Shown here piece by piece: positions 1 to 5,993 of a stretch of 9,691 bases of DNA. Origin of the DNA: Moraxellaceae bacterium (GTDB taxonomy: Bacteria; Pseudomonadota; Gammaproteobacteria; Pseudomonadales; Moraxellaceae); assembly GCA_030684415.1 (NCBI GenBank), contig JAUXNL010000209.1, positions 1 through 9,691 of the forward strand, read 5' to 3'. The translations under genes were made by a program, and so were the position numbers. How positions within the stretch are numbered: the first letter of the stretch is position 1; each line of letters opens with the position of its first letter. Under the pieces are notes generated by a model. That model had not been told where the DNA came from and did no database searches. It saw nothing but the letters and a program-made list of their open reading frames with translations.

Positions 1-1249
1 GGCGCCGCGAGCTTAACCCTATCGCTCGCGACCAAGATGAGTGAATCTTTCCAACGTGCTGCGCGTGACGCGCGAGCGCAAGCTCCACCAAATCACTGAC
101 CAAGATCTCTGAGCTCTTGCCAGACCAATCCCCCTCGTCACCTCCATCAAGTGGCGGCCATTGAAAGCGCTCGCGCATGAGCTTTATGCGCTCTGCCTCT
201 GGGAAGTCATTTTTATCAGCCTTTTCCCACGCAGCGTCTTGACGAATCGACTCGACATGGGCACGTACCGCCTTGACCGGAAGTCCTTGATTGAACTGGT
301 AGCTATCACCGGAAAGTGCGCGAACCTTCGTACGCTCTTTGGAGACTATTTCGCAGACAATCTCGACCGGGTCGTCATCTCCCGCAACACGCTTGGCGCG
401 TTCAAGGAAGTAAAGGAGCATGTTCAGTCCAGAAATGGTGATTAAATGCTCCAGGGCGTCATAGATCGGCATGTCCTTGCCCAAAATAGACAACCAGTCC
501 TCGCACATCTGATCAAAGCGCATATTTTCCTGCTCAGGCAGGTAACCTGAGGGGCGCGGATCGTCTGCAAGCTGTGGCAGGCCCTGCAGCGCACGTGCCA
601 GCCGGTTCATGGGAGCCTCGCGGTCAAACAGGCGCCTAGCCAGAATGTCGCCAAGCTCGGCTCCGCGCTTGGCCCGGCTGAGCATGAGGTAAAGCAGCTC
701 ACCCGTTCGCGCGAAAAAGCGCCTATCGTTGCTCATCTTGCCTCGCGAATCGATCTCTAAGTCCTCATAGAGAGCGTCGGGGCCGAAGGGAAAGACAAAC
801 TTTGAGCTCCAACGCTTGTTACTGCGGGACTCAAAGGAGGATGAGCGCAGAAGCTCGACCGCCATTGCGAAGTCGTCGAAGCTGGAAAACGAATGACGCA
901 AGTAAGCCATGTCATCATCGCCATTACCCGTCTTTCCCTGATCAAACTTCTCAAACCACTGTCGCCACTTTTCCTCGTCGGACAATGCGCTCCCAGCGAT
1001 AGACTCAACGTAGGGGTTATTGAACAGCAAGCCTCGCAAGCGAATCTGCCGCTGTGGCCGGAATTTTATCGCACCGCCCAGTCCCTCATGAGGAAGAAGC
1101 GGTCTGTCTAAGTTTGAGCCAAGCACTCCCAAGAACTCGAGCACAGTCAAATGCGGAAGCTGCTCGTCATATAGGCGATGCCCCCAAATGTTCTCGTCAA
1201 CGCAGAAGTCGACACCCCTGATCTCCGGCCTCTTTAATATTTCGCTCAT
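1..1249 (-). CDS. Unrecognised protein, C-terminus beyond the left edge; coupled to the DptF-like NTPase
   Basis: Reading the minus strand from the ATG at 1249, the frame stays open with no stop for 416 codons to position 1. The gene is therefore real but truncated by the window. The ATG overlaps the stop of the NTPase gene as ATGA, with an AAGG Shine-Dalgarno-like stretch just before it, which implies translational coupling. The product starts MSEILKRPEIRGVDF. It is soluble-looking, rich in charged helices, with no signal peptide or membrane segment. Stretches that look family-like are RLRGLLFNNPYVESI (about residues 72-86), KRWSSKFVFPFGP (about 146-158), NDRRFFARTGELLYLMLSR (about 175-193) and LITISGLNMLLYFLERA (about 270-290). 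I see no Walker motif, nuclease motif or methyltransferase motif in the visible part, and I do not recognise the family. Its position after a DptF-like ATPase makes a partner subunit likely (inference), analogous in place but not visibly in sequence to DptG. Confidence 0.85.
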   Translation of the reverse strand, partial: MSEILKRPEIRGVDFCVDENIWGHRLYDEQLPHLTVLEFLGVLGSNLDRPLLPHEGLGGAIKFRPQRQIRLRGLLFNNPYVESIAGSALSDEEKWRQWFEKFDQGKTGNGDDDMAYLRHSFSSFDDFAMAVELLRSSSFESRSNKRWSSKFVFPFGPDALYEDLEIDSRGKMSNDRRFFARTGELLYLMLSRAKRGAELGDILARRLFDREAPMNRLARALQGLPQLADDPRPSGYLPEQENMRFDQMCEDWLSILGKDMPIYDALEHLITISGLNMLLYFLERAKRVAGDDDPVEIVCEIVSKERTKVRALSGDSYQFNQGLPVKAVRAHVESIRQDAAWEKADKNDFPEAERIKLMRERFQWPPLDGGDEGDWSGKSSEILVSDLVELALARHAQHVGKIHSSWSRAIGLSSRR

Positions 1250-3192
1250 GTTGGTGCCTTTACAGCTACGGGGCGGGTAAAGCCGCGACCACCAGGCTCA
1301 ATATCAATGAAATTCAGAGTCAGCACCGAGGCCTCTGCGTCGATCTCATCTTCATCAGCCGCAAGACCGGCTTTGCGTACGAGCTCCGCCTTCCGTAATA
1401 GCTTTGCCTTAAAGGCCAACAGGTCTTCATGACATTCACTGGAAAAGCTCGCCGGCAGCGCTCCTTCGGCCACCCGAGAGAGGAATTCGAGACGAATAGG
1501 CGTAAGATCGAAACTGATTGAATTGCCCAGTCCTGGTGCGAGCGAAACGTCAAGGAAAGGCCGGCCCGCATCTTCATTGAGCTTTATCGCCATGCCGATG
1601 CCCCCCTGCCTACGTGAAGAAACTTCATGATCGCAAAGCGCGCTCACCCTGCTCTGAGTGAAGCCTCCTGAGCTAGCTATAAAAATTCGATCGACATTCT
1701 CCAGCAGCAAGCCGGTCATAACCCGGTTTAGTCCCTTAACAATCCTTCCGCGGACTGCCTCACTAACTGACCTTTTAGCTTTGAAAGATTCAATGATGCC
1801 CAGATAGTCTCCCGCGAAACGGAAAGCAGTCATGGACCAACGCGAGTATCCGGCCTCACCATCGGGCAGAGTGAAATAAAGTCGACGACGTTGGGCTGCA
1901 AGCATCTCCAAGAACTCGGACGATCCATCTCCAATGCGGGCGCCCTCATCACCCTCAAGGTAGGCGTCTTGGACCGCGCGAAACTCTGAGGTCGAGCCGT
2001 AAACTGGATCAGCACCAATCAGGCGCTCGAAGTCAGCCTGGAGCTTTGAGTCATGGCTGCCGTACACCAAAAGTCCATCGGCCGCATTGCTAGTCTCCTC
2101 GCCTACGCCGAAACTCATCATCGCCTTAAAGACAGGACGGCCAGAGGCCCTACGTTTAGGCAAGTTGGCCCCGAAGGCGTTGACATAGATGCTGGCTTTG
2201 CTGATGTGGCCTCCCTCCTGGATTTTGGCTACGTCCGCGCAGGTCATTAAGTTCTCCTTTGCTCTCTTTGCATCGGAGTACCCAAGGATCATGTTCGAGC
2301 AGAGGGCCAATAAATCGCGCACCGGAAGATGTAGCCCGTTAAACCGTGCAATCTCGACCAAATCTCCTAGCCGGCGCGCAAGCTGCCCGCCCTCAGACGC
2401 ACCTAGGAGCCTGCGTCGATTCTCGTTGATCGGGCAGACCTTACCACCAGCGATTAACGTGCAACTCTTGCATTTTTCCCATTCGGAATGCCCAGCAACT
2501 GCTTTAGCAATCTCATCAAGTGTCCTTCGGCTGGTTGTGCGGCTGAGGTCGAAAACCGCAACTCGATTGGGGGCGGGGCCCGCTTGCAGAAAGTGCTCTT
2601 GAAGTGGCTTGCGCAACGGATGGGCTCGACCTTGGCGTTTTCCCAGGTCGCGCAGACGGTCGAGGATCTGGCCGTGGTTAGCTGCGAGAATTATCACTTC
2701 GGAGTCGTCGCCACCCAGTACTGACTTTTCAAGCCGCTCGAGTGGGTGATCACTCTCCTGTCCGCTGAATTCGGATAGATCTTTAATAAAGACCGCCAGC
2801 CTCCCGTCAGCTAGACGCAACTCTTTAACATTACCCTTAGCTGTCCAGGCCTCTTGATCCCCCCCTAAATGTGTCCATAAAGCACGGCAGTGGTAAGTCT
2901 TGCCATCGCCAGCTGTTCCAGCAATTAAGATTGAACCAGGAATTTTCGACTGAATGTGCTGAAGCATCGGGGCCAGCAAAGGCGCAGATAACTTTATTGG
3001 CTCTATTTTCGCTCTATTCAGTGCACCCGAAACATACTCGTCAAACATCGTAAGGTTATTTGGCGTCGGGCCGTAGCTACGAAGAAACCTAACCCATGTG
3101 CTGGCAGGCGGAGTTTCGTTATTTTTTTTTAGAGAGACGCAGCTCTCCCCGACGTCCCCACCGTTCATCTGAGCATCACTCTCCACTTGCAT
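1246..3192 (-). CDS. P-loop NTPase, DptF/DndF-like candidate restriction ATPase
   Basis: 648 aa. A clear Walker A motif, GTAGDGKT, lies at residues 92-99, preceded by a hydrophobic strand (GSILIA). A strand-Asp at about 132-138 (LAVFIKD) could be Walker B. It is followed by VIILAANHGQILDRL (about 166-180), VAVFDLSR (211-218), a cysteine cluster C241-x2-C244-x8-C253, and CPINENRRRLL (253-263). This order (P-loop, 'ILA-N-G' strand, 'V-FDLS', Cys cluster with CPI-N) is what I recall of DptF, the ATPase of the DptFGH phosphorothioation-dependent restriction complex. The match is from memory of the architecture and is not an alignment. No membrane segment is visible. The start at 3192 is the first ATG after an in-frame stop, but the G-run Shine-Dalgarno abuts it; Met9 is an alternative. 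Codons 21-24 contain an A9 run. The downstream gene overlaps by 4 nt. Expected role: ATP-driven subunit of a DNA-targeting defence complex (inference). Confidence 0.85.
   Translation of the reverse strand: MQVESDAQMNGGDVGESCVSLKKNNETPPASTWVRFLRSYGPTPNNLTMFDEYVSGALNRAKIEPIKLSAPLLAPMLQHIQSKIPGSILIAGTAGDGKTYHCRALWTHLGGDQEAWTAKGNVKELRLADGRLAVFIKDLSEFSGQESDHPLERLEKSVLGGDDSEVIILAANHGQILDRLRDLGKRQGRAHPLRKPLQEHFLQAGPAPNRVAVFDLSRTTSRRTLDEIAKAVAGHSEWEKCKSCTLIAGGKVCPINENRRRLLGASEGGQLARRLGDLVEIARFNGLHLPVRDLLALCSNMILGYSDAKRAKENLMTCADVAKIQEGGHISKASIYVNAFGANLPKRRASGRPVFKAMMSFGVGEETSNAADGLLVYGSHDSKLQADFERLIGADPVYGSTSEFRAVQDAYLEGDEGARIGDGSSEFLEMLAAQRRRLYFTLPDGEAGYSRWSMTAFRFAGDYLGIIESFKAKRSVSEAVRGRIVKGLNRVMTGLLLENVDRIFIASSGGFTQSRVSALCDHEVSSRRQGGIGMAIKLNEDAGRPFLDVSLAPGLGNSISFDLTPIRLEFLSRVAEGALPASFSSECHEDLLAFKAKLLRKAELVRKAGLAADEDEIDAEASVLTLNFIDIEPGGRGFTRPVAVKAPT
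3122..3130 (-). repeat. A9 homopolymer tract within the N-terminal codons of the NTPase gene
   Basis: Nine consecutive T on the plus strand read as A9 in the coding strand, across codons 21-24 (Leu-Lys-Lys-Asn) of the 648-aa NTPase. This is the longest homopolymer I noticed in the window. Runs of this length are prone to replication or transcriptional slippage. A one-base change here would truncate the protein shortly after, unless a downstream start is used. Confidence 0.9.
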
Positions 3193-3337
3193 CCCCCTAT
3201 TCGCCTGGAATCGGCAATCACCAAGAACTCCACGTCATGCAAGACAAATACGGCAACTGGATTGCTGACGTTTTCGAGCTAACTAGTCAGGCTGAATCCT
3301 CTCTGTCTTCATTTATTTTCTTATACTGTTATTGTCC

Positions 3338-3390
3338 GAAGTGCTGCGGAAGAAAAGCCCATAACAGTACCATTTCAGCTTCAGCACTTC
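3338..3390. repeat. Inverted repeat, 9-bp perfect arms, 35-nt loop
   Basis: GAAGTGCTG at 3338-3346 is the exact reverse complement of CAGCACTTC at 3382-3390. The loop is long and no T-run follows on either strand, so it does not resemble an intrinsic terminator. It lies upstream of the NTPase start, so it could be a structured leader or a protein-binding site, or it could be chance. Confidence 0.45.
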
Positions 3391-3436
3391 ATAAACTGCA
3401 GGCATCGTACAGGTCAGCCTGCTACTGTTCAGCCAA

Positions 3437-3465
3437 ATCTGGCGTACCCTTATGCATTGCCAGAT
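3437..3465 (+). repeat. Inverted repeat, 7-bp arms, weak terminator-like hairpin
   Basis: ATCTGGC (3437-3443) pairs perfectly with GCCAGAT (3459-3465) across a 15-nt loop. On the plus strand it is followed by CTTTT, which faintly resembles an intrinsic terminator. No plus-strand gene clearly ends here, however, and the stem is short. The nearby sequence GCGTAC recurs just inside and just after the hairpin. Confidence 0.3.
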
Positions 3466-3481
3466 CTTTTGCGTACGAATG

Positions 3482-3499
3482 GCGGCAGGATACGTCGTT
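3482..3499 (+). promoter_or_regulatory. Third copy of the 18-bp operator-like site
   Basis: GCGGCAGGATACGTCGTT matches the 4550-4567 site at 16 of 18 positions, with a 12-base identical core (CAGGATACGTCG) in the same orientation. Its left arm is degenerate, so dyad symmetry is weaker than in the other two copies. It lies 290 bp upstream of the NTPase start. On the minus strand, CTAT occurs shortly upstream of the shared core, as it does at the 4549 site. Whether it is regulatory depends on where the Nudix C-terminus really ends, because it falls inside that open frame. Confidence 0.45.
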
Positions 3500-3680
3500 A
3501 GTCGATAGACGGAAATCCATAACAGCCTTAGCTTGGCCACTGAATCCTCGAAACGGTCATTTTTTTGCCCAAGCCGAACAACTCCGGCGACTGGATTGTC
3601 TAGAAAAAGAGGTTGAAGTGTCTTTTGCAGCTCCGCAATCGACTTACGAAGTGCCAGAGTCAACGCGCGCTGCAATGGCA

Positions 3681-4487
3681 TCAAGTTCTGGCTAATTCCA
3701 ACAACTGCAGCTTGACTAAAGATCGTTCCTCTTCCCCACTCAATCCAGAACATTCTGTACGGTCCCGGTTGGCCTGAGCCCTCACTGCCCGCAACCCATG
3801 CCCTTCAGCTTCGAAGTGGATTCGATACAGGCAAATACCCGTACCACGACGATGCATGTTTAAGACTGTACCCTCAAACCAATGAATCCAACTGTGCTCA
3901 GGATCGGTTGGCAAGTACCCCATGCGAATGCTTCGGGCCTCATCCGAGCAGAAGAACATATCCAGAGACAATTCATCGTATGCCGCAGGAAAGTCCAAAG
4001 AATTGAAGTCATAACGACGTACTGAGAAACGAGGATACTCATCGTCTGGCAAAACCACCGACCGATTGCCATCAAACCATGCCTTGGCTGCAATCAGAAT
4101 CGCAAGATCGCGGCTTCGCCCGACTGGGTTAGTGGTTCGAACGATCAGCTTTTCTGCCACACTGAAATCCATCCATCTAACCGAGGCCGTTTCCCGCTCA
4201 TCAAATCTGCCCGGCGGGCCAATATGCCGCATTACGAAAAAGGCATTGGTGGTGGTTCCACCCTTGAAGATGCCAGGCAGCACATCAACGATTTCGGCAT
4301 CATAACCGGTCTCCTCCCGCACTTCGCGCAAAGCCGTTTCCTCAGGGCTGTCGTCTTTCTCTGGGCGCCCTTTGGCGAAGGTCCACACATAGCCATCATA
4401 GTGATGGGTCGGCTCACGCAGCAGGATGCGTCCGCCTCGGGTGAGCAAGATGCCGCCATAGGCGGAGGCCTTCGGTGGGGTCCACAT
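3681..4487 (-). CDS. Nudix hydrolase with an unknown C-terminal domain, probably frameshifted
   Basis: 268 aa as read. The N-terminal half (about residues 5-140) is a Nudix fold, which hydrolyses nucleoside-diphosphate-linked substrates. The start is AYGGILLTRGGRILLREP, then VWTFAKG. The Nudix box begins at Gly40 and contains the catalytic REVREE at 54-59 and Gly61; the Glu usually found six residues after Gly40 is Asp46. The substrate cannot be read from this. Residues about 145-234 (for example FPAAYDELSLDMFFCSDEAR, then WIHWFEGTVLN) form an extra domain I do not recognise; single-domain relatives end near residue 145. After about residue 235 the sequence becomes abnormal (VRAQANRDRTECSG), while a neighbouring frame reads well, so a frameshift near 3775-3790 is likely. 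The start at 4487 has AAGGA eight bases upstream. The restored protein would be near 300-390 aa. It is the first gene of the minus-strand direction and faces the two operator-like sites. Confidence 0.85.
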   Translation of the reverse strand: MWTPPKASAYGGILLTRGGRILLREPTHHYDGYVWTFAKGRPEKDDSPEETALREVREETGYDAEIVDVLPGIFKGGTTTNAFFVMRHIGPPGRFDERETASVRWMDFSVAEKLIVRTTNPVGRSRDLAILIAAKAWFDGNRSVVLPDDEYPRFSVRRYDFNSLDFPAAYDELSLDMFFCSDEARSIRMGYLPTDPEHSWIHWFEGTVLNMHRRGTGICLYRIHFEAEGHGLRAVRAQANRDRTECSGLSGEEERSLVKLQLLELART

Positions 4488-4548
4488 GAGGAGCGTCCTT
4501 AAGTATCAGCTGCTGGTGCGCAGCGTTCCGGCGAGCGTGGGGTCTCGA

Positions 4549-4567
4549 AGCGACAGGATACGTCGCT
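4549..4567 (+). promoter_or_regulatory. Operator-like inverted repeat, site 1
   Basis: AGCGAC-AGGATAC-GTCGCT has perfect 6-bp arms around a 7-base centre. The same 18-bp sequence recurs in reverse orientation at 4633-4650 (16/18) and in direct orientation at 3482-3499 (16/18). Inverted repeats of this kind are what dimeric WYL/winged-helix regulators such as BrxR or CapW bind; the WYL gene ending the plus-strand operon is the natural candidate (inference). Confidence 0.6.
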
Positions 4568-4632
4568 GTATAGGTCAGAACCATGCAGTTCGGCCGCGCC
4601 GAGTGCCAACCGTCCCGACTGGCGACTTTTCG

Positions 4633-4650
4633 AGCGACACATCCTGTCGC
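4633..4650 (-). promoter_or_regulatory. Operator-like inverted repeat, site 2 (reverse orientation)
   Basis: The plus strand contains GCGACA-CATCC-TGTCGC, perfect 6-bp arms with a 5-base centre. Its reverse complement, GCGACAGGATGTGTCGCT, differs from site 1 only at the two bases AC to GT. It lies 50 bp before the start of the zinc-ribbon membrane protein gene, a suitable place for control of the plus-strand operon. Confidence 0.6.
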
Positions 4651-4700
4651 CGCACTCTGGCTAACTGACCTTCCCCAGTCCGACCGCCCCAGAGGTTGCC

Positions 4701-5264
4701 ATGCCCACTTGCCTGCATTGCTCGGCCAGAATCCCTGCCGGCCGCACCTATTGCCACCCGCACTATCAGGAGGCGCTGCGCCATCACGACGAGCGCGTGG
4801 TTGCCTATCGATACGCAAAAGACCACTGGAACCGCTTGGGCGCAGCCACCCGTACGATCAGAGACCAGCAAGCCGAAGACGATGAGCTGAGTGCCATGGC
4901 CTCTTTGGTGGCGGTCCTCATCGGTGGATACCTGTGGTTTCTGATGGCAACTCTTGTCCGCATCGATGGGCTATGGGGGCTCGTGATCATGTTCTGCACG
5001 GGCTACTTCATGCTGAGCTGGTCGCCGGCGCGCCGCGTTACCGGCAAGCTGGCGCGGGCCGCCGTTGTGGCGCTGCCGTCGCTGATTTGCAGCATGATCA
5101 GCCTGGGCGCCTTGTGCATCGTGAGCGACGCTGTTCGGGGCCACGCTCTGCCCTTGCTGCTCGGAACACTGGTGGTAGTGCTGGGCAATAGCCTGTTCCG
5201 TGAATGGAGCGGCCGGCACCAAGCCTCCGGCATGCCGGTCCATCCGGTAGAGCCTCGCCCCTGA
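4701..5264 (+). CDS. Zinc-ribbon multi-pass membrane protein, function unknown
   Basis: 187 aa. The N-terminus carries a compact zinc-ribbon-like motif, C4-x2-C7-x10-C18-x2-H21. A charged helical linker follows (about 25-64, rich in His, Arg, Asp and Gln). After it come about four hydrophobic segments: 67-86, 90-107, 118-142 and 149-166. The tail (167-187) is short, polar and proline-containing. No signal peptide precedes the zinc ribbon, so the Cys motif probably stays cytoplasmic. The start is supported by AGAGG five bases upstream. It is the first gene of a plus-strand operon; the next gene begins 6 bases after its stop and a WYL regulator follows. I do not recognise the family. A small cytoplasmic sensor or adaptor on a membrane anchor fits the layout, but that is inference. 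Confidence 0.8.
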   Translation: MPTCLHCSARIPAGRTYCHPHYQEALRHHDERVVAYRYAKDHWNRLGAATRTIRDQQAEDDELSAMASLVAVLIGGYLWFLMATLVRIDGLWGLVIMFCTGYFMLSWSPARRVTGKLARAAVVALPSLICSMISLGALCIVSDAVRGHALPLLLGTLVVVLGNSLFREWSGRHQASGMPVHPVEPRP

Positions 5265-5270
5265 GGAACG

Positions 5271-5927
5271 ATGGAAATGACCGTTCACTATTCCGTGCCG
5301 GCATCGGTGGTGGCGTTGGCAGACATGCTGAGGCCGGTGGAACAAACCCTTCATGCCAGCTTGTGGCAGGCGGTGCGTACCCCCACTCGCCCGCCACTTT
5401 CCGGGCGAGACGTGCGCCAACACTTCTTTGGCATACGCCGCTTTGCCGGCAACGTTGTGGACTGGCTGAACAACGACCTGGCGCCATTGGCTAACGGTGA
5501 TGGGGCCGACCTACGGCAACTCGAAAAGGCCGTCAGCAAGATCACCCGACTGGTGTCCACACAGTTGGCGCGGTATCAAACGCTTCTGCTCGCAGACGAT
5601 GCCTCTGGCGAAGGCCTGAACACTCTTCTCGACTCTGCCTATCGGCACAACCTGCAAGAGCTGCAGCGCTGGATGCACGACATCATCACCCTGGTAGACC
5701 GCCCGCAGGCCTATGTGTCACCTGCATCACCCTCCACGGTCAGTCTGATGCTGGAGTTCACGGCCAACCCGGCCATGGAAGCATTGCACGCTCATCTGAT
5801 GCCAATGGGATGGCGCGGAAAGATGGCTCCGATAGGCACAGCGCCTTCGCTGCTCTGGCAACTGGGATGCCTCCTGTTGGGTATCGGCATTATCAATGCG
5901 CTGTTCGGCAGTGAATCCGATGCGTAA
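5271..5927 (+). CDS. Helical protein with a C-terminal membrane anchor, function unknown
   Basis: 218 aa, starting 6 bases after the preceding stop, with AGGA four bases before the ATG at 5271. A second in-frame ATG two codons on (5277) would also be served by the same site. Residues 1-145 look mostly alpha-helical with no recognisable catalytic motif: LEKAVSKITRLVSTQLARYQ near 84-103 and LQELQRWMHDIITLVD near 128-143. A Ser/Pro-rich turn lies at 148-158. The only strongly hydrophobic segment is at the extreme C-terminus (about 193-212, SLLWQLGCLLLGIGIINALF), followed by six small or acidic residues, which is the arrangement of a tail-anchored protein. Operon position suggests it acts with the neighbouring four-helix zinc-ribbon membrane protein. 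I do not recognise the family. Confidence 0.8.
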   Translation: MEMTVHYSVPASVVALADMLRPVEQTLHASLWQAVRTPTRPPLSGRDVRQHFFGIRRFAGNVVDWLNNDLAPLANGDGADLRQLEKAVSKITRLVSTQLARYQTLLLADDASGEGLNTLLDSAYRHNLQELQRWMHDIITLVDRPQAYVSPASPSTVSLMLEFTANPAMEALHAHLMPMGWRGKMAPIGTAPSLLWQLGCLLLGIGIINALFGSESDA

Positions 5928-5993
5928 GCCGCGGCCTTGGCCCGCCCATCCCTGCGTGTTAGAGATAGCCGCATTGCAATTCAGGACAGTGGC

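Larger units (their letters stand above)
3193..3480. other. AT-richer presumed leader/promoter region of the NTPase operon
   Basis: About 290 bases lie between the NTPase start and the operator-like site at 3482. By eye it is more AT-rich than its surroundings, especially 3305-3335. A minus-strand frame continues through part of it (to 3313) from the displaced Nudix C-terminus, but the encoded residues lose protein-like character after about 3540. A minus-strand TATAAG near 3320-3330 could be a -10 element, but I find no convincing -35 partner. Two perfect inverted repeats are listed separately. Otherwise I see nothing certain in it. Confidence 0.4.
3313..3790 (-). pseudogene. Displaced C-terminal part of the Nudix fusion gene in a shifted frame
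   Basis: Starting around 3790, the frame one step off from the Nudix gene reads EGSGQPGPYRMFWIEWGRG and continues with FSQAAVVGISQNLMPLQ and a leucine-rich helix ending LQKTLQPLF. This looks much more like folded protein than the arginine- and glutamate-rich tail in the Nudix gene's own frame. It also joins smoothly to the preceding residues FEAEGHGLRA. A single-base loss near 3775-3790, in the G-rich stretch, explains both frames. The frame stays open to a TAA at 3313, but residues after about 3540 look less protein-like, so the native end is uncertain. An internal ATG at 3753 could start a separate 146-aa product; I favour the frameshift because coherent sequence already precedes that ATG. 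A sequencing error is equally possible. Confidence 0.55.
4488..4700. promoter_or_regulatory. Divergent promoter region between the Nudix gene and the zinc-ribbon membrane protein operon
   Basis: 213 bases between genes transcribed away from each other. It contains two 18-bp near-palindromic sites in inverted orientation, 83 bp centre to centre, each sitting 50-62 bp from the nearest start codon. On the minus strand, TATACA lies directly beside the 4549-4567 site and could be a -10 for the Nudix gene, so a bound regulator there would block transcription. I cannot assign a confident -35 on either strand. Short frames in this region look like shadows. Confidence 0.6.

Noticed and set aside
757..1111. 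Several short frames in the left kilobase on both strands
   Set aside because: They are out-of-frame shadows of the 416-codon open frame read from 1249 to 1.
3096..3695. Plus-strand 199-codon open frame with a CPKCC motif
   Set aside because: It runs antisense to the NTPase N-terminus and to the coherent minus-strand Nudix C-terminus. It lacks a Shine-Dalgarno before its internal ATG, and its composition is not protein-like.
4418..4436. Fourth possible copy of the operator-like site (GCAGCAGGATGCGTCCGC)
   Set aside because: Only about 13 of 18 positions match, and it encodes the conserved GRILLRE segment of the Nudix domain, so it is most likely coincidence.
4971..5487. Minus-strand frames of 129-150 codons under the membrane-protein genes
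   Set aside because: His/Gln/Arg/Pro-rich shadow translations of the two plus-strand genes, with no independent support.
5937..5993. TTG start extending the WYL regulator by 19 residues
   Set aside because: There is no good ribosome-binding site, the residues are atypical, and the ATG at 5994 has a well-placed AGGA.
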